The notes below the pieces were generated by a model. That model saw only the letters and a list, made by a program, of their open reading frames with translations. It searched no databases and was not told the origin of the DNA. From Papilionanthe hookeriana x Papilionanthe teres (taxonomy: Eukaryota; Streptophyta; Magnoliopsida; Asparagales; Orchidaceae), in contig CM040421.1 of the NCBI GenBank assembly GCA_022702705.1, positions 66,520,121 to 66,584,120 of the forward strand: DNA of 64,000 bases, given 5' to 3'. Below, in pieces: positions 10,633 to 21,601 of this stretch (within the stretch, counting starts at the first letter, position 1; each line of letters starts with the position of its first letter). Position numbers and translations under genes: made by a program.

Positions 10633-12796
10633 CTAATTCTTCATCCCGAGCTTCGGAGATTCTCCATTTCAAATGCCTTAATTTCGATGCATGATTACCA
10701 GTATGGATGTGTTCGTCTCTTCGAGACGAATCCATAGAAGCATAAGAACACGAAAATCCATTGAGAATCGAGTGAGTTCCTAGGGTTAGAGTGTGGACGG
10801 TCACGGGATCACACCGGTCATGGACGATGAACGGATGCCGTCCATTTAATACACGCGCGGACGGACGGCTCGGATGGCGTCGGACCAGGAGACGGTACGA
10901 GAACCGCGGGACCCGGGCTGCTGACTCAGATGGCGGCGTCGAATGGGAGCGCGCCACGCGGCATTTCGGGGCTGCCGAGGTTGACGCGGCGCCGCGTGGA
11001 TAAGTAGATAAATAGGAATATTTTCTATTTATTTAATTCCCAGAACTTTAAAAATCCATATCTTTGTGTAGAAAAATCACAAAAATAAAATAAAAATACC
11101 CTCTTGCTCAGTGAACAAAGGAGAATAATGTGGAAAAGAAATTAATTAATTTTGTCCAAGTATTTTATTTTTAATTAATTATTTACTCCCTGCATTGTTT
11201 TAATTCTCCATGCATGTATACAATTCACCATGGCATGAGGCTATAGGGCTTTTGAAGCCTCCGAACTTAGGGACATTCCCTGAATTTTCCAAGGTCGGAG
11301 GCCATCTCTGTGAAAAGTTATTGATTTTTCAAATGCATGTTGCTGATTTAAGTATTTTAATTTCAAAAATTAGCATGTTGTGAAATAAATTCTAGGAAAA
11401 TTTGGTGATGTTCCTTATGACCAGAGAACCACTAGGAAAAATAGGATTTGAGTTAATTCACTTAGATTAACCCTAATTGGCTTAAATCCCCAAAATAGAT
11501 CTCTAATTAATTAGAGTTAACCATAGATCAAATTGACTTGAAATCAATTCTTCACTGACCTTTAGGATCAGAGGAACCCACCATAAAAATTTGAGGTCAA
11601 TTGGACTTGGTTAGCCCCACTAATTGGGTTGATTAAGCCACTTAGCCATTTTAAACTTTAAAAATTCATAACTTTCAAAATATCTTTCAAAAATTCACCA
11701 AATTGGTTTTGGAGTCTCTCTGATATCAGGGGAGTTTAAGAAAATTAAAATTTCAATTTTCTAAAAAAGTTGATTTTTAATATTATTTTAATATTTTTAA
11801 TAATTAAAAAATAATAAAAATTACAAAAATAATAAAATTCACCAAAATGTTATATTTTAAATTTTAATCACTTAGGAACAAGTCCCATATTTTTCCTAGG
11901 TCTATTTAGTGAGATATTAATTTTTAAAGCTCTAGGGTAATTTTAAAATAAAAAAAATATATTTTCTAGCATTTTCATCAAAATAATTATAATAAATCAA
12001 AGAAAAATCAGAAAATTGCAAAGTTTGGTTCTCTGGAATCCTTGATATCAGAGAGAATTTTAAAAATTATAAAATTTATTTTTCAACATTTATTTTATTT
12101 TTAAATTAATTAATACTCCAGAAGTTAAAATAATTCTAATAAATAAAATATAATTCAAAAAATTACCAAATTTGGTCCAAGTGGTCCTCTGGTCATTAGG
12201 AATGTCCCCTAATTTTCTTAAGGACAGAAACTTTCCCTTGGTCATGTTATTGAATTTTCCTTGAAATTTCTCTTTTCTACAAAAAATAATTATATAAATA
12301 AATTAAATACAGAAAAATCACATTTTCTCCTCTCATGTCTTTATTGACATATGAGTGAAGTCACATAAAAATTTCAAGTTCATTTGAGTTCAATTTAGTG
12401 AGTTATGAAATTATTAGGCTTAAAGGGCAAAATGGTAATTAAAATTTTAATCCTTAATTAAGACTTTAGGTTTAATAAAAAAATTAACAAGTAAAATATT
12501 TGATCCTAATCTGATTTGGATGATTGAAATTTAATAATTAAAGGTAGAAACCCATTAAGCAATTTAAAATGATTAAACTTTAATTAAATAATTAATTGAA
12601 TTTGGAAGAATAATAAATTTGGAATTATTAAAATAGGGATATTATTAGGAAGAGATTTATTCTTTAATTTAAAAATCCCTAAATTAATCATCTCATTAAT
12701 ACTCAACTCTTAATTAAAATGATAACTCAAATTTAAAATATTAAAAGACTTAATCATTAAATTAAAATTAAATCATTAAACTCTTTCAAAAAATTT

Positions 12797-13047
12797 CAAT
12801 TAAATTAAATTAAATTAAATTAAAATTAAATTGAATTAAATTAAATTAAATTAATTAAATAAATTAAATTAAATTAAATAAATTAAATTAAATTAAATTA
12901 AATTAAATTAAAATTAAATTAAATTAAATTAAGAAATTAAATCAAATAAATTAAATTGAATTAAATTAAATCAAATCAAATTAAATTAAATAAATTAAAT
13001 TAAAATAAATTAAATTAAAATAAATTAAGTTAAATTAAATAACATCA
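12797..13047. repeat. (AATTA)n-type pentanucleotide block in LTR A
   Basis: About 250 bp made almost only of AATTAAATTA-type units with slips such as AATAA and CAAAT. Homologous blocks lie at 18740-19040 (LTR B) and 51117-51490 (LTR C) at the same place in U5. Confidence 0.85.
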
Positions 13048-15132
13048 CTTAAGACATAAACCTAAAATAATTTGAACAACTATTCCGAAACTTAAATCAT
13101 TAATTTGAACTTAAATTTGAATCACGAAACTATTAAATATTATTTTGCCCTTAGGAGCTTTTATTATCATAACTCCTAAATGGAATATCAAATGAAGTGA
13201 CACTTCACTTATAAGGATATTCAAACATCCTAGTTCAACTGAGCAAGTTAACAAAACTTGAAAACCTCGGACGATCGATTCATTTATATAATTAAATTCT
13301 CTTGGACTTAAAACAATCCTAGAAATATTGAAAAGATGTTTAAGATTCTTCTTAAGCACTTCCTCGATATGATAGGATATTTACAAGAACAATTGAACTT
13401 AATTGTTCTTTGATGAAGAAAATCGTCTTCAAACTAAAAACACGAAAGAACCTAGACGTCATAGGAAATGACTAGTTATAGGATTAGGAACTTGGTAGAA
13501 AACCATAAACCTTTTCCCTCGGCTTTACCTAGGAACTTGCTTAAATATTCTAACTATGTTTTAAGTGCGGCTCGGAATGACGGGAAGACCCTCCGAGTAC
13601 GCTTTTATTTTATTGCAATCTATTTTATTGCAATTTATTTAATCGCATCGCACTTATTTTTCTTGCATGATAAACAACGAGTTGCATGAAAACCGACACC
13701 TTTAGGACAGAAACCAAAGCCGAAACCCAAAATTAAAATAAAAGACACTACAAGATAAAATTCACCTCCACAACATTTCAAAATATAAGACAACTCAAAA
13801 TTTAATCACAAACAGAACACAAAACTACAACTACAACTAAATTAAAACGTCTCATTGAATGATCGGGAATACCTCGGATGATGTAACCCACGTGTTGCTA
13901 ACGGGATTTCCCACGGTCTAAATGAAAGTGCGGAACTCATTTAGTTGAGTTTAGCAAATTCATCCGGACTAAGTGAATTCGATGAAAATAACGGTGCTGG
14001 GATGACGGAACCGTGGGATCTTAATCGGTTCCGTTTAATCAACTTTAAGATCTATTTTAATTAAAACATAAAGAACACTTGGAAATTAAGACTTCTCTAA
14101 ACCGGAACACTTCTCTCATCTCTTGATTTATGATTTCTAAAACTAAAACCCCGCAACAACAAGGAGCTCGGAGCATGGTGGGCGGCACGGCCATCGTCGT
14201 CGGCAAAACTTGAACCTACTTCGACAAAACTTTCTTAGAATTAAATAACAAAGCCATAGGACTTCGAGGTAGTTTGCCTAGTGCAACATAAATCCTCGAT
14301 TTTTCGTTAGGCATTTGCATTGCAAATTAAGCCCTAACCTAGGTCTTAGGATTCCGAGGTAGTCGTCCGTACGACATAAACCCTCATATCTTCGAGGCTA
14401 TTGGTATGATTTTATCATACTAATATAAGTCCTAATTAATTAAAATTGGCAAGATTAAAACAGTAAATAAACATTAGGACTTTCCTAAATTCAAGCCAAA
14501 CAATAGGATAGTCGGGAGATTACCGAAGTCCGCTTCGAATCCGTGATCTCTCCTACTTTTCTTCCTTTGAATTCCCAAAATAAAAATGTTCCAAATTTGA
14601 TCCATTCCCTATTGAAATTCCAAAATTCAACCCTTTGAAAACTTAAACTTTGAAATTCTTGAGAGCAGAATTATTGATTATTATCGAGAGTTTTCTTAAG
14701 TGATTCCCATCACTTAAGATGTAATTAACTATAGGGGCTTGCCCTTATAGGGAACTTTAAGAACCCGGGTAATATAAACCCCGTTTAATAGTTTCATATT
14801 AAGCGGGGAATTTGTCGGCTTATAAAATTGGTTCGCGAGACCAAACGGATGTCACAAACCTTTCTAGTTTATTTAATCGAGCCCCATTATCAAGCGGTGT
14901 CTATTCTTCGGGATAGATACACGGTTTGTGGTGCGGCGCTCATTTATATAAACTATTCAGGATGTGAGATCAGTTTGATTTCATATCTTAAAATTTTCAA
15001 ATTTAAAATTATTTTCAAAATCAAATACTACTTTTCAAATTATTTAAATTAAATTAAAATTCGCCGACAACTTCTGTTAGGCGACCCCTTTTCAAAATAA
15101 AACACACAACCTAAAAATATGCCGACACGCCA

Positions 15133-16174
15133 TACCATCCTTCTAGCAGCAGAAGGCCTAGGACCGGATGGTCTGTCGGCTGAATGCTGGAAGGTGGTAT
15201 CCTCCCTGATCTGTAAACCTGAAACAACAATAGGTGGACTAGCTTTCATCTTCTTATTCGCCTTTTCTGTGGCGCTAATGGGTTCTACTCGTGGCCCAAG
15301 ACTGGATTTGGCTGGCAACCGCCCTATCCTTCTTAAAATCTCTGATACAGGACATTTCTCTTTCTTTGCTAACTTCTCTATCACATGCAGTCGAGCAAAT
15401 TGTGTGATCCTAACCCTTTTCTTTCAGCTGTTGCTATAGTATGCGGGTTGAGGTAATGTAGAAGCAATCTTGCAGACATTTTCCTCGTCTGCTGCGACAG
15501 AGAGGGGATGGAATCTACTCCCTTCCAAAAGCGGTGTATACTCGAGCAATGGTGTGTACTCGGGGATCTCTTCTAAGAAAGCGACTTCGGCAGCTTCGGC
15601 CTTTCGGCAATCTTTCTACTTCGTTCCTCCTCCGAGTCCGTGTTAGGGGTTGAACCCTCGAGCCGGACCCAATTTCGAAAACGAAGGTCTTGCAGGGAGA
15701 TCCGTACCCTCCACTCGCAATGTGCTCATTACAAACTTGGACTTCCTTCCCCTTTAGTTTAGCGGGAGCCGAGGTAGGTGCAGAGACGACTAGACCGGTG
15801 GGGGTAGAGACAACAGTCCTCCTACGAACAGTAGTATTCCTTTCAACTGGAACCTTTTGCAGGGGAGGGAACTCTTGAGCTGACTTCAGGTTGAATTCAA
15901 TCACGGGCTCTTCAGTTTCTGACATTTTGTCCATTAGTGTGAAGAGAGTGACGTCGATGATCTTGACATCCGTGTTGCCAAATCCTTGTCCAAAACGGAT
16001 GATCCCATTATCGTGCAGCTCATCCTTGTAAACAGCGAAGTCCAGTCCATTGGTGAAGGAGAAGATTAACTTTAGGGCATCCATTTTCTGCAGGGTAGAT
16101 TCCAAATGACAGTCCCGAATTATACTTCCTTTCGTCGTAAAGTTTAGGACGAAAAAGAAAGAGTCCGAACACAT
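15133..16174 (-). pseudogene. Upstream gag/ORF1 region of the Tat element
   Basis: Two segments between the primer site and the solo LTR. Frame 16174-15515 starts MCSDSFFFVLNFTTKGS and includes NGLDFAVYKDELHDNG and VIEFNLKSAQEFPP; its C-terminal third looks frameshifted. Segment 15430-15133 reads RITQFARLHVIEKLAKKEKC, then CPVSEILRR and a proline-rich part, and stops at the solo LTR with MVWR. That final frame continues in phase into the gag frame at 7827. Tat elements often carry such a leader protein or extended Gag N-terminus; its function is not known to me. One TGA (about 15440) interrupts the second segment. Confidence 0.6.
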
Positions 16175-16593
16175 TTTCGTTTATGTTAGTGCATTTGTGA
16201 TTTATAAAAGAGGTTGTTTATTAGGTAGTTCGTTTGTTAGAAACAAAACGATTAAAGGAAAAAGGTTATGGAAAAGGTAAAGGTCCTGATTTATAATTGG
16301 AAAGGAAGAGAGAGACCTATGTAAGACCTCTCAACATGAAGGATCGCTCCTAAGCTAACACCTATTGGGGGTCCACCCCACCTCAGAAAAGAGGTAAAAG
16401 GATCCCGGAACCTCTCTGTTTAGGGGTGTCTAAACAATGGCTCCTAAATCCAAGAGAGTTGACTATACCCGTTCAAGACAGAAATGAACGTGGTATTTCA
16501 ACGGAAGAATGATAGCTTGGTCCACTAGGGACATGGACTTGCTACCGATTTATGAAAGCAAAACCATCTGATCAAAATGGAAAGAGGAACTTG
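16175..16593 (-). other. Leader between primer site and first Tat frame
   Basis: About 420 bp without a recognisable coding segment or RNA element, consistent with the untranslated leader of the element RNA. Confidence 0.6.
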
Positions 16594-16611
16594 TCCCCAG
16601 CGGAGTCGCCA
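16594..16611 (-). promoter_or_regulatory. Primer binding site of the Tat element
   Basis: Minus strand TGGCGACTCCGCTGGGGA starts 5 bases (ACTTC) after the LTR end GCCGACA. Its complement ends in CCA, as a tRNA 3' end must. The tRNA is not assigned here. This site proves that LTR B is the 5' LTR and that the element runs leftward. Confidence 0.85.
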
Positions 16612-18739
16612 GAAGTTGTCGGCATATTTTTAGGTTATGTGTTTTGCAAAGGGGTCGCCTACAGAAGTTGTCGGCGAATTTTTTTAGATTTTAAATTTAA
16701 TTTAAATATATATATAATTTAGAAAGTAGTATTTTATTTTGAAAATAATTTTGAGTTTCAAAATTTTAAGATATGAAATCAAACTGATCTCACATCCCGA
16801 ATAGTTTATATAAACGAGCACCACACCACAAACCGTGTATTTATCCCGAGGAATAGATACACTACTTGATGATGGGGCTCGATTAAATAAACTAAAAGAT
16901 TTGTGACATCCGTTTGGTCTACGAACCAACTTTATAAGCCGACAAGTTTCCCTGCTTAATATAAATGAATTAAGCAGGGTTTATATTATCTGGGTTCTTA
17001 AAGTTTCCTATAAGGGCAAGCCCCTATAGTTAATTACATCCTAAGTGACGGGAATCACTTAAGAAAACTCTCGATAATGATCAGTGGTTTTGCTCTCAAG
17101 AATTTCAAAGTTTAAGGTTTTCAAACAATTGGATTTTGGAAATTTCAATAGGGAATAGCTCAAATTTGGAACAGTTTATTTTGGAGTCCAATGGAAGAGA
17201 GGTAGGAGAAGCTGGAGATCCAAGAGGAATCTTGGAAACTTCCCGACTATCCTATTGTTTGGCTTCAATTTAGGAAGAACTATTTAGTATTTCGATCTTG
17301 TCAATTTTAATTATTTAGGACTTATATTCGCATGACATGATCATACAAACGGACCTCGAAGATGTAAGGGTGTATGTCGTACCGAACGACTACCTCGAGT
17401 CCTAAGACCGGTGCAGACTTAATTTACATAACATGATTATGCAAATGCCTAACGAAAAGTTGAGGATTTATGTTGCACTAGTGCAAAACCACCTCGAAGT
17501 CCTATGGCTTGGTTATTTAATTCTAAGAAAGTTTTGTTGAAGTAGATCCGAGTTTTGGCGATGACGATGGCGAGCCGCCCACCATGCTCCGAGCTCCTTG
17601 TTGTTGCAGAGGTTTAGTTTTAGAAGTCATAAATCGGAGATGAGAGAAGTGTTTTGGTTTAGAGAGAATCTTAAAATCCAAGTGTTTTTAATACTTTAAT
17701 TAAAACAAATCTTAAAGTTATTTAAACGAACCGATTAAGATCCCACTCGTTCCGTCATCCCGCACCGTTATTTTCATCGAATTCACTTAGTCCGGATGAA
17801 TTTGCTAAATTCAACCGAATGAGTTCCACACTTTCATTTAGACCGTGGAAATCCCGTTAGCAACACGTGGGTTACATCATCCGAGGTATTCCCGATCATT
17901 CAACGAGACATTTTAATTTAGTTGCAATCGTAGTTTTGTTGTTCTGTTTGTGATTAAATTTTGAGTTGTTTTATATTTTGAAATGTTGTGGCGGTAATTT
18001 TTTTCTTGTAATGACTTTTAATTTAGTTTTGGTTTCAGTTCAGGGACTATCCTAAAGGTTTTGGTTTTCATGCAACAGTTGTTTATCATGCAAGAAAAGT
18101 AAAGTGCATTGCAATAAAGTAAATTGCAATAAAATAAAAGCGTACCGGAGGGTCTTCCCGTCATCCCAAGCTGCACTTAAAACACATGTTAAGACATTTA
18201 AATGTTTCAACAAGTACCTAGGTAAAGCTAAGGGAAAGGTTTTGGTTGTCTACCAAAGTCCTAATCCTATAGCTAATCGTCTCCTATGACGTCTAGGTTC
18301 TTGTGTTTTGGTTTAAGGATGACTCTCTTCACCCAAGAATAATTAAATTCGGTTGTTCTTATAAACATCCTATCATATTGAGGAAGTGCTTAAGACGAGT
18401 CTTAAACATCTTTTCAATACCTCTAGGATTGTTTTAAGTCCAATAGAATTTAATTATACAAGTGAATTAATCATCCAGGAGTTTAAGTTTTGTTCTCTTG
18501 CTCAGTGAACTAGGACATTTGAATATCCTATAAGTGAAGTAACACTTCACTTGATGCCTCATTTAAGAGTTATAATAATAAGAGCTTTAAAAGGGCAAAT
18601 CAAATTATTAAATATTTTGATGATTTAAACTTAATGATTTAATTTTAATTTTGACTTAATTATAAAAAGTTAGTTTAAGTTTGGAATAGTGTTCAAGTTA
18701 CTTTAGATTTAATTCTTAAGGATTTCATTTAGGTTTGTT

Positions 18740-19040
18740 GTTAAATGATTTTAATTTAATTTAATTCAATTTAACTTTAATTCAATTTAATTTAATTTTG
18801 ATTTAATTTGATTTGATTTTAATTTAATTTAATTTAATTTTAATTTAATTTAAATTTAATTTTAATTTAATTTAATTTTAATTTTAGTTTAATTTTAATT
18901 TAATTTTAATTTAATTTAATCTTAATTTAATTTTAATTTTAGTTTTAATTTAATTTTAATTTTAATTTAATTTCGACTTAAGTTTTAATTTAATTTTAAT
19001 TTTAATTTAATTTTAGTTTAATTTTAATTTGGATTAATAT
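18740..19040. repeat. (AATTT)n-type block in LTR B
   Basis: About 300 bp of TTTAA/TTTTAA units, the counterpart of 12797-13047 and 51117-51490, but with more TTTTAA interruptions. Confidence 0.85.
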
Positions 19041-21593
19041 TTTAATTAATTAATTTTTTTTATTTATTAAGAATTAAGTATTATTGAAGTGGTTTATTTA
19101 GGGACTTTTAAATTAAAGAATAAATATCCTCTTAATAATATCTCTACTTTAATAATTCCAATTTACATCATCTTCCTAAAATTTCAATTAATTAATTAAT
19201 TAAAGTTTATTTTATTTTATTTTTTTTTTTGAAATGGTTAGTAGGTTTCTACCCTCAATCATTTAAGTTTCAATCATCCAAAATCAGTTTAAAATCAAAT
19301 ATTTTACCCTCCCCTTTTTAATTAATCCTAAAATTTTAATTAAAGGTTGAAATTTTTAATTATCATTTTGCCCTTCAAGCCTAATAATTCTATAACTCAC
19401 TAAATTAAGCTCAAATGAACTTGAATTTTTTTTGTAACCTCACTTACATGTCAATTAAGACATTAGAGGAGAAAATGTGATTTTTCTGCATTTAATTTAT
19501 TTATGTAATTATTTTTAATGGAAAATAGAGGTTTTTCAAGGAAAATTCAATAACATGACCAAGGAGATGTTTTTGTCCTTAAGAAAATTATGGGATGTTC
19601 CTAATACCCATAGGACCATTTGGACCAATTTTGATGATTTTTTGAATTATAGTTTATTTATTAGAATTATTTTGACTTTTGGAGTATTAATTAATTTTAA
19701 AATAAAATTAAAGTTGAAAAATGGATTTTATATTTTTCTTAAATCTTTCTGACCTCAAGGAGTTCAGAGAATCAAATTTTGTATTTTTCTGATTTTTATT
19801 TGATTTATTAGAATTATTTTAGTGAAAATGTTGGAAAATACATTTTTTAATATTAAAAATTACATTAAGCCTTTAAAATTCAATATCTTATCTTAGGGAC
19901 TTAAGAAAAATATTTGGTTTGTTCCTAAGTAATTAGAATTTAAAATGTGACATTTTGGTGATTTTTAATATTTTTATAACTTTTATTATTTTTTAATTAT
20001 TAAAAATATTAAAATAATGATAAAAATCAACTTTTTTAGAAAATTACAATTTTAATTTTCCTAAGTTCCTCTGATATCAGAGAAGCTCCAAAACCATTTT
20101 TGTGAATTTTTGAAAAGTATTTTGTGAGTTATGAATTTTTAAAGTTTAATTTTACTCATGGGGCTTAATCAACCCATTTGGTGGATCAAATCAAGTCCAA
20201 TTAGTTTCAAATTTTTATGTGAGACTCTCCTAACCCTAAAGGATAGTGAAGAATTGTTTCCAATTCAATTTTATGTATAGTTAACCCTAATTAATTATAA
20301 TTCAATTTTGGGTGTTTAGATTAATTAGGGTTATTCCAAGTGAATTAACGCAAAAATTATTTTTCCTAGGTTCCTCTGGTCATAAGAAATATCACCAAAT
20401 TTTCCTAGAATTTATTTCTCAATATGCTAATTATTGGAATTAAAATACTCAAAACAGTAACATGCAATTGAAAAATCAATAACTTCTCATAGGGATAGCC
20501 TCTGACCTTGGAAATTTAGGGAATGGTCCCAAGTTCAGAGGATTTAAAAGCCCTATGGTCTCATGCCATGGTGAATTTCCTATATGCATGGAGAATTAAA
20601 ATAGTGCAGAGAGTAAATAAATTATTAAAAATAAAATACTTGATGAAATGACCTGATTTCTTTTCCACATTATTCTCCTCTGTTCACTAAGTAAGAGGGT
20701 ATTTTTATTTTATTTTTAGGATTTTTTTACACAAAGTTATGGATTTTCTAAGTTCTGGTAATTAAATAAATCCATAAAATCCTATTTTTCTACTTATCTG
20801 AATCGGCGCCGCGTCATCCTTAACATCTCCGAACAGCCACGCGGCGCTTTCTGGTTTGACGCTGCCATCCGACTCAGTGCTCCAGGGGCCCGCGGTTCAT
20901 GTACCATCGCGCTGTCCGGCTCGATCCCGACCATCTGCTCGATACACGCTCGATCTGACGGCTCCTGGTCATCGTCTACGACTGGTGCGCACCTGTGACT
21001 GTCCTCACTAAAACCCTAAGATCTCACTCAATACTTAACGGATTTTTGTGTTCTTGTGCTCTATGGATTCGTCTTGAAGAGACGAATACATCTATACGGT
21101 GATCATGCATTGAAATTAAGGCGTTTGAAATGGAGAATGTTCGAAGCTCGGGAAGAAGAGAGCTCATACCTTTGCTCGGAGAAGTGAAGCTTCGATCCGA
21201 GAGTTGTGTCACGTTCGATTGGGTCCAAGCAAGCTCCGGATGAAGTCCCTCGGCCCAGTGAATTTCCTAGGTACATAAGTGACCACGACCGATCACAAAG
21301 CTTGGAGGCCTGGAGCAACCGGGTGGCTCGGAGAGGGGGCTTTCACCGGGGAAATTCTCCTCTTGGTCCGAGTGAAGGTGTAGGACCAATCAATTTGGAG
21401 ATTGGCTCACCGTAGTGAAGTGTCCTATTTTTGGGTGGAATTTGGACTGCGAAATCGAGCTCGTTAATGGGGATTAGGGCAAACGGACACCGGAGCTCAA
21501 TTGCTTTAAGTGTGGAGAGTGGTCCGGGACAATTTTGGCGCAGTTTCGGTAGGTTTGTTTCAGACACCTCCTTCATGGCCGAGAGAGGTGGGG

Positions 21594-21601
21594 TTTAAAT
21601 A
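21594..21601 (-). promoter_or_regulatory. TATA box of LTR B (Tat element promoter)
   Basis: Minus strand TATTTAAACCCC at the same LTR position as in A and C. It would drive the genomic RNA leftward through about 5 kb of R-U5 before the primer site. Confidence 0.7.

Larger units (their letters stand above)
7833..15127 (+). mobile_element. Solo LTR A of the giant Tat family (7,295 bp)
   Basis: It begins TGTTGACCTC and ends ATATGCCGACA, is bounded by CGCCA on both sides and has no internal region next to it. It is collinear, in opposite orientation, with LTR B (16617-23655) and LTR C (49018-56456). Sense order: C-rich U3 with short ACCC/CCAA runs (8100-9700), GC-rich promoter region with TATTTAAA at 10196-10203, a GC-rich leader to about 11000, then AT-rich U5 with an (AATTA)n block (12797-13047). 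Its sense strand is opposite to that of the host Tat element. It most likely arose by LTR-LTR recombination after a full element inserted into a relative. Confidence 0.9.

Noticed and set aside
10245..10737. Open frames in the GC-rich LTR leader (also 21024-21318 and 53543-53878) with matching C-termini.
   Set aside because: Frames differ in length and start between copies and show no domain; shared text reflects recent common origin. Selection would need to be tested on more copies.
7739..15127. A taken as the 5' LTR of the adjacent gag-pol, with TGGCGTTCTAC after it as primer site.
   Set aside because: The TATA position, the LTR end/primer junction at 16617/16611 and coding continuity across A all show the LTR sense of A is the reverse of that gag-pol.
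16702..16929. Frame also seen at 49093-49320 and, changed, 14828-15052.
   Set aside because: It ends in AT-rich low-complexity text and lies in U5; no support beyond LTR homology.
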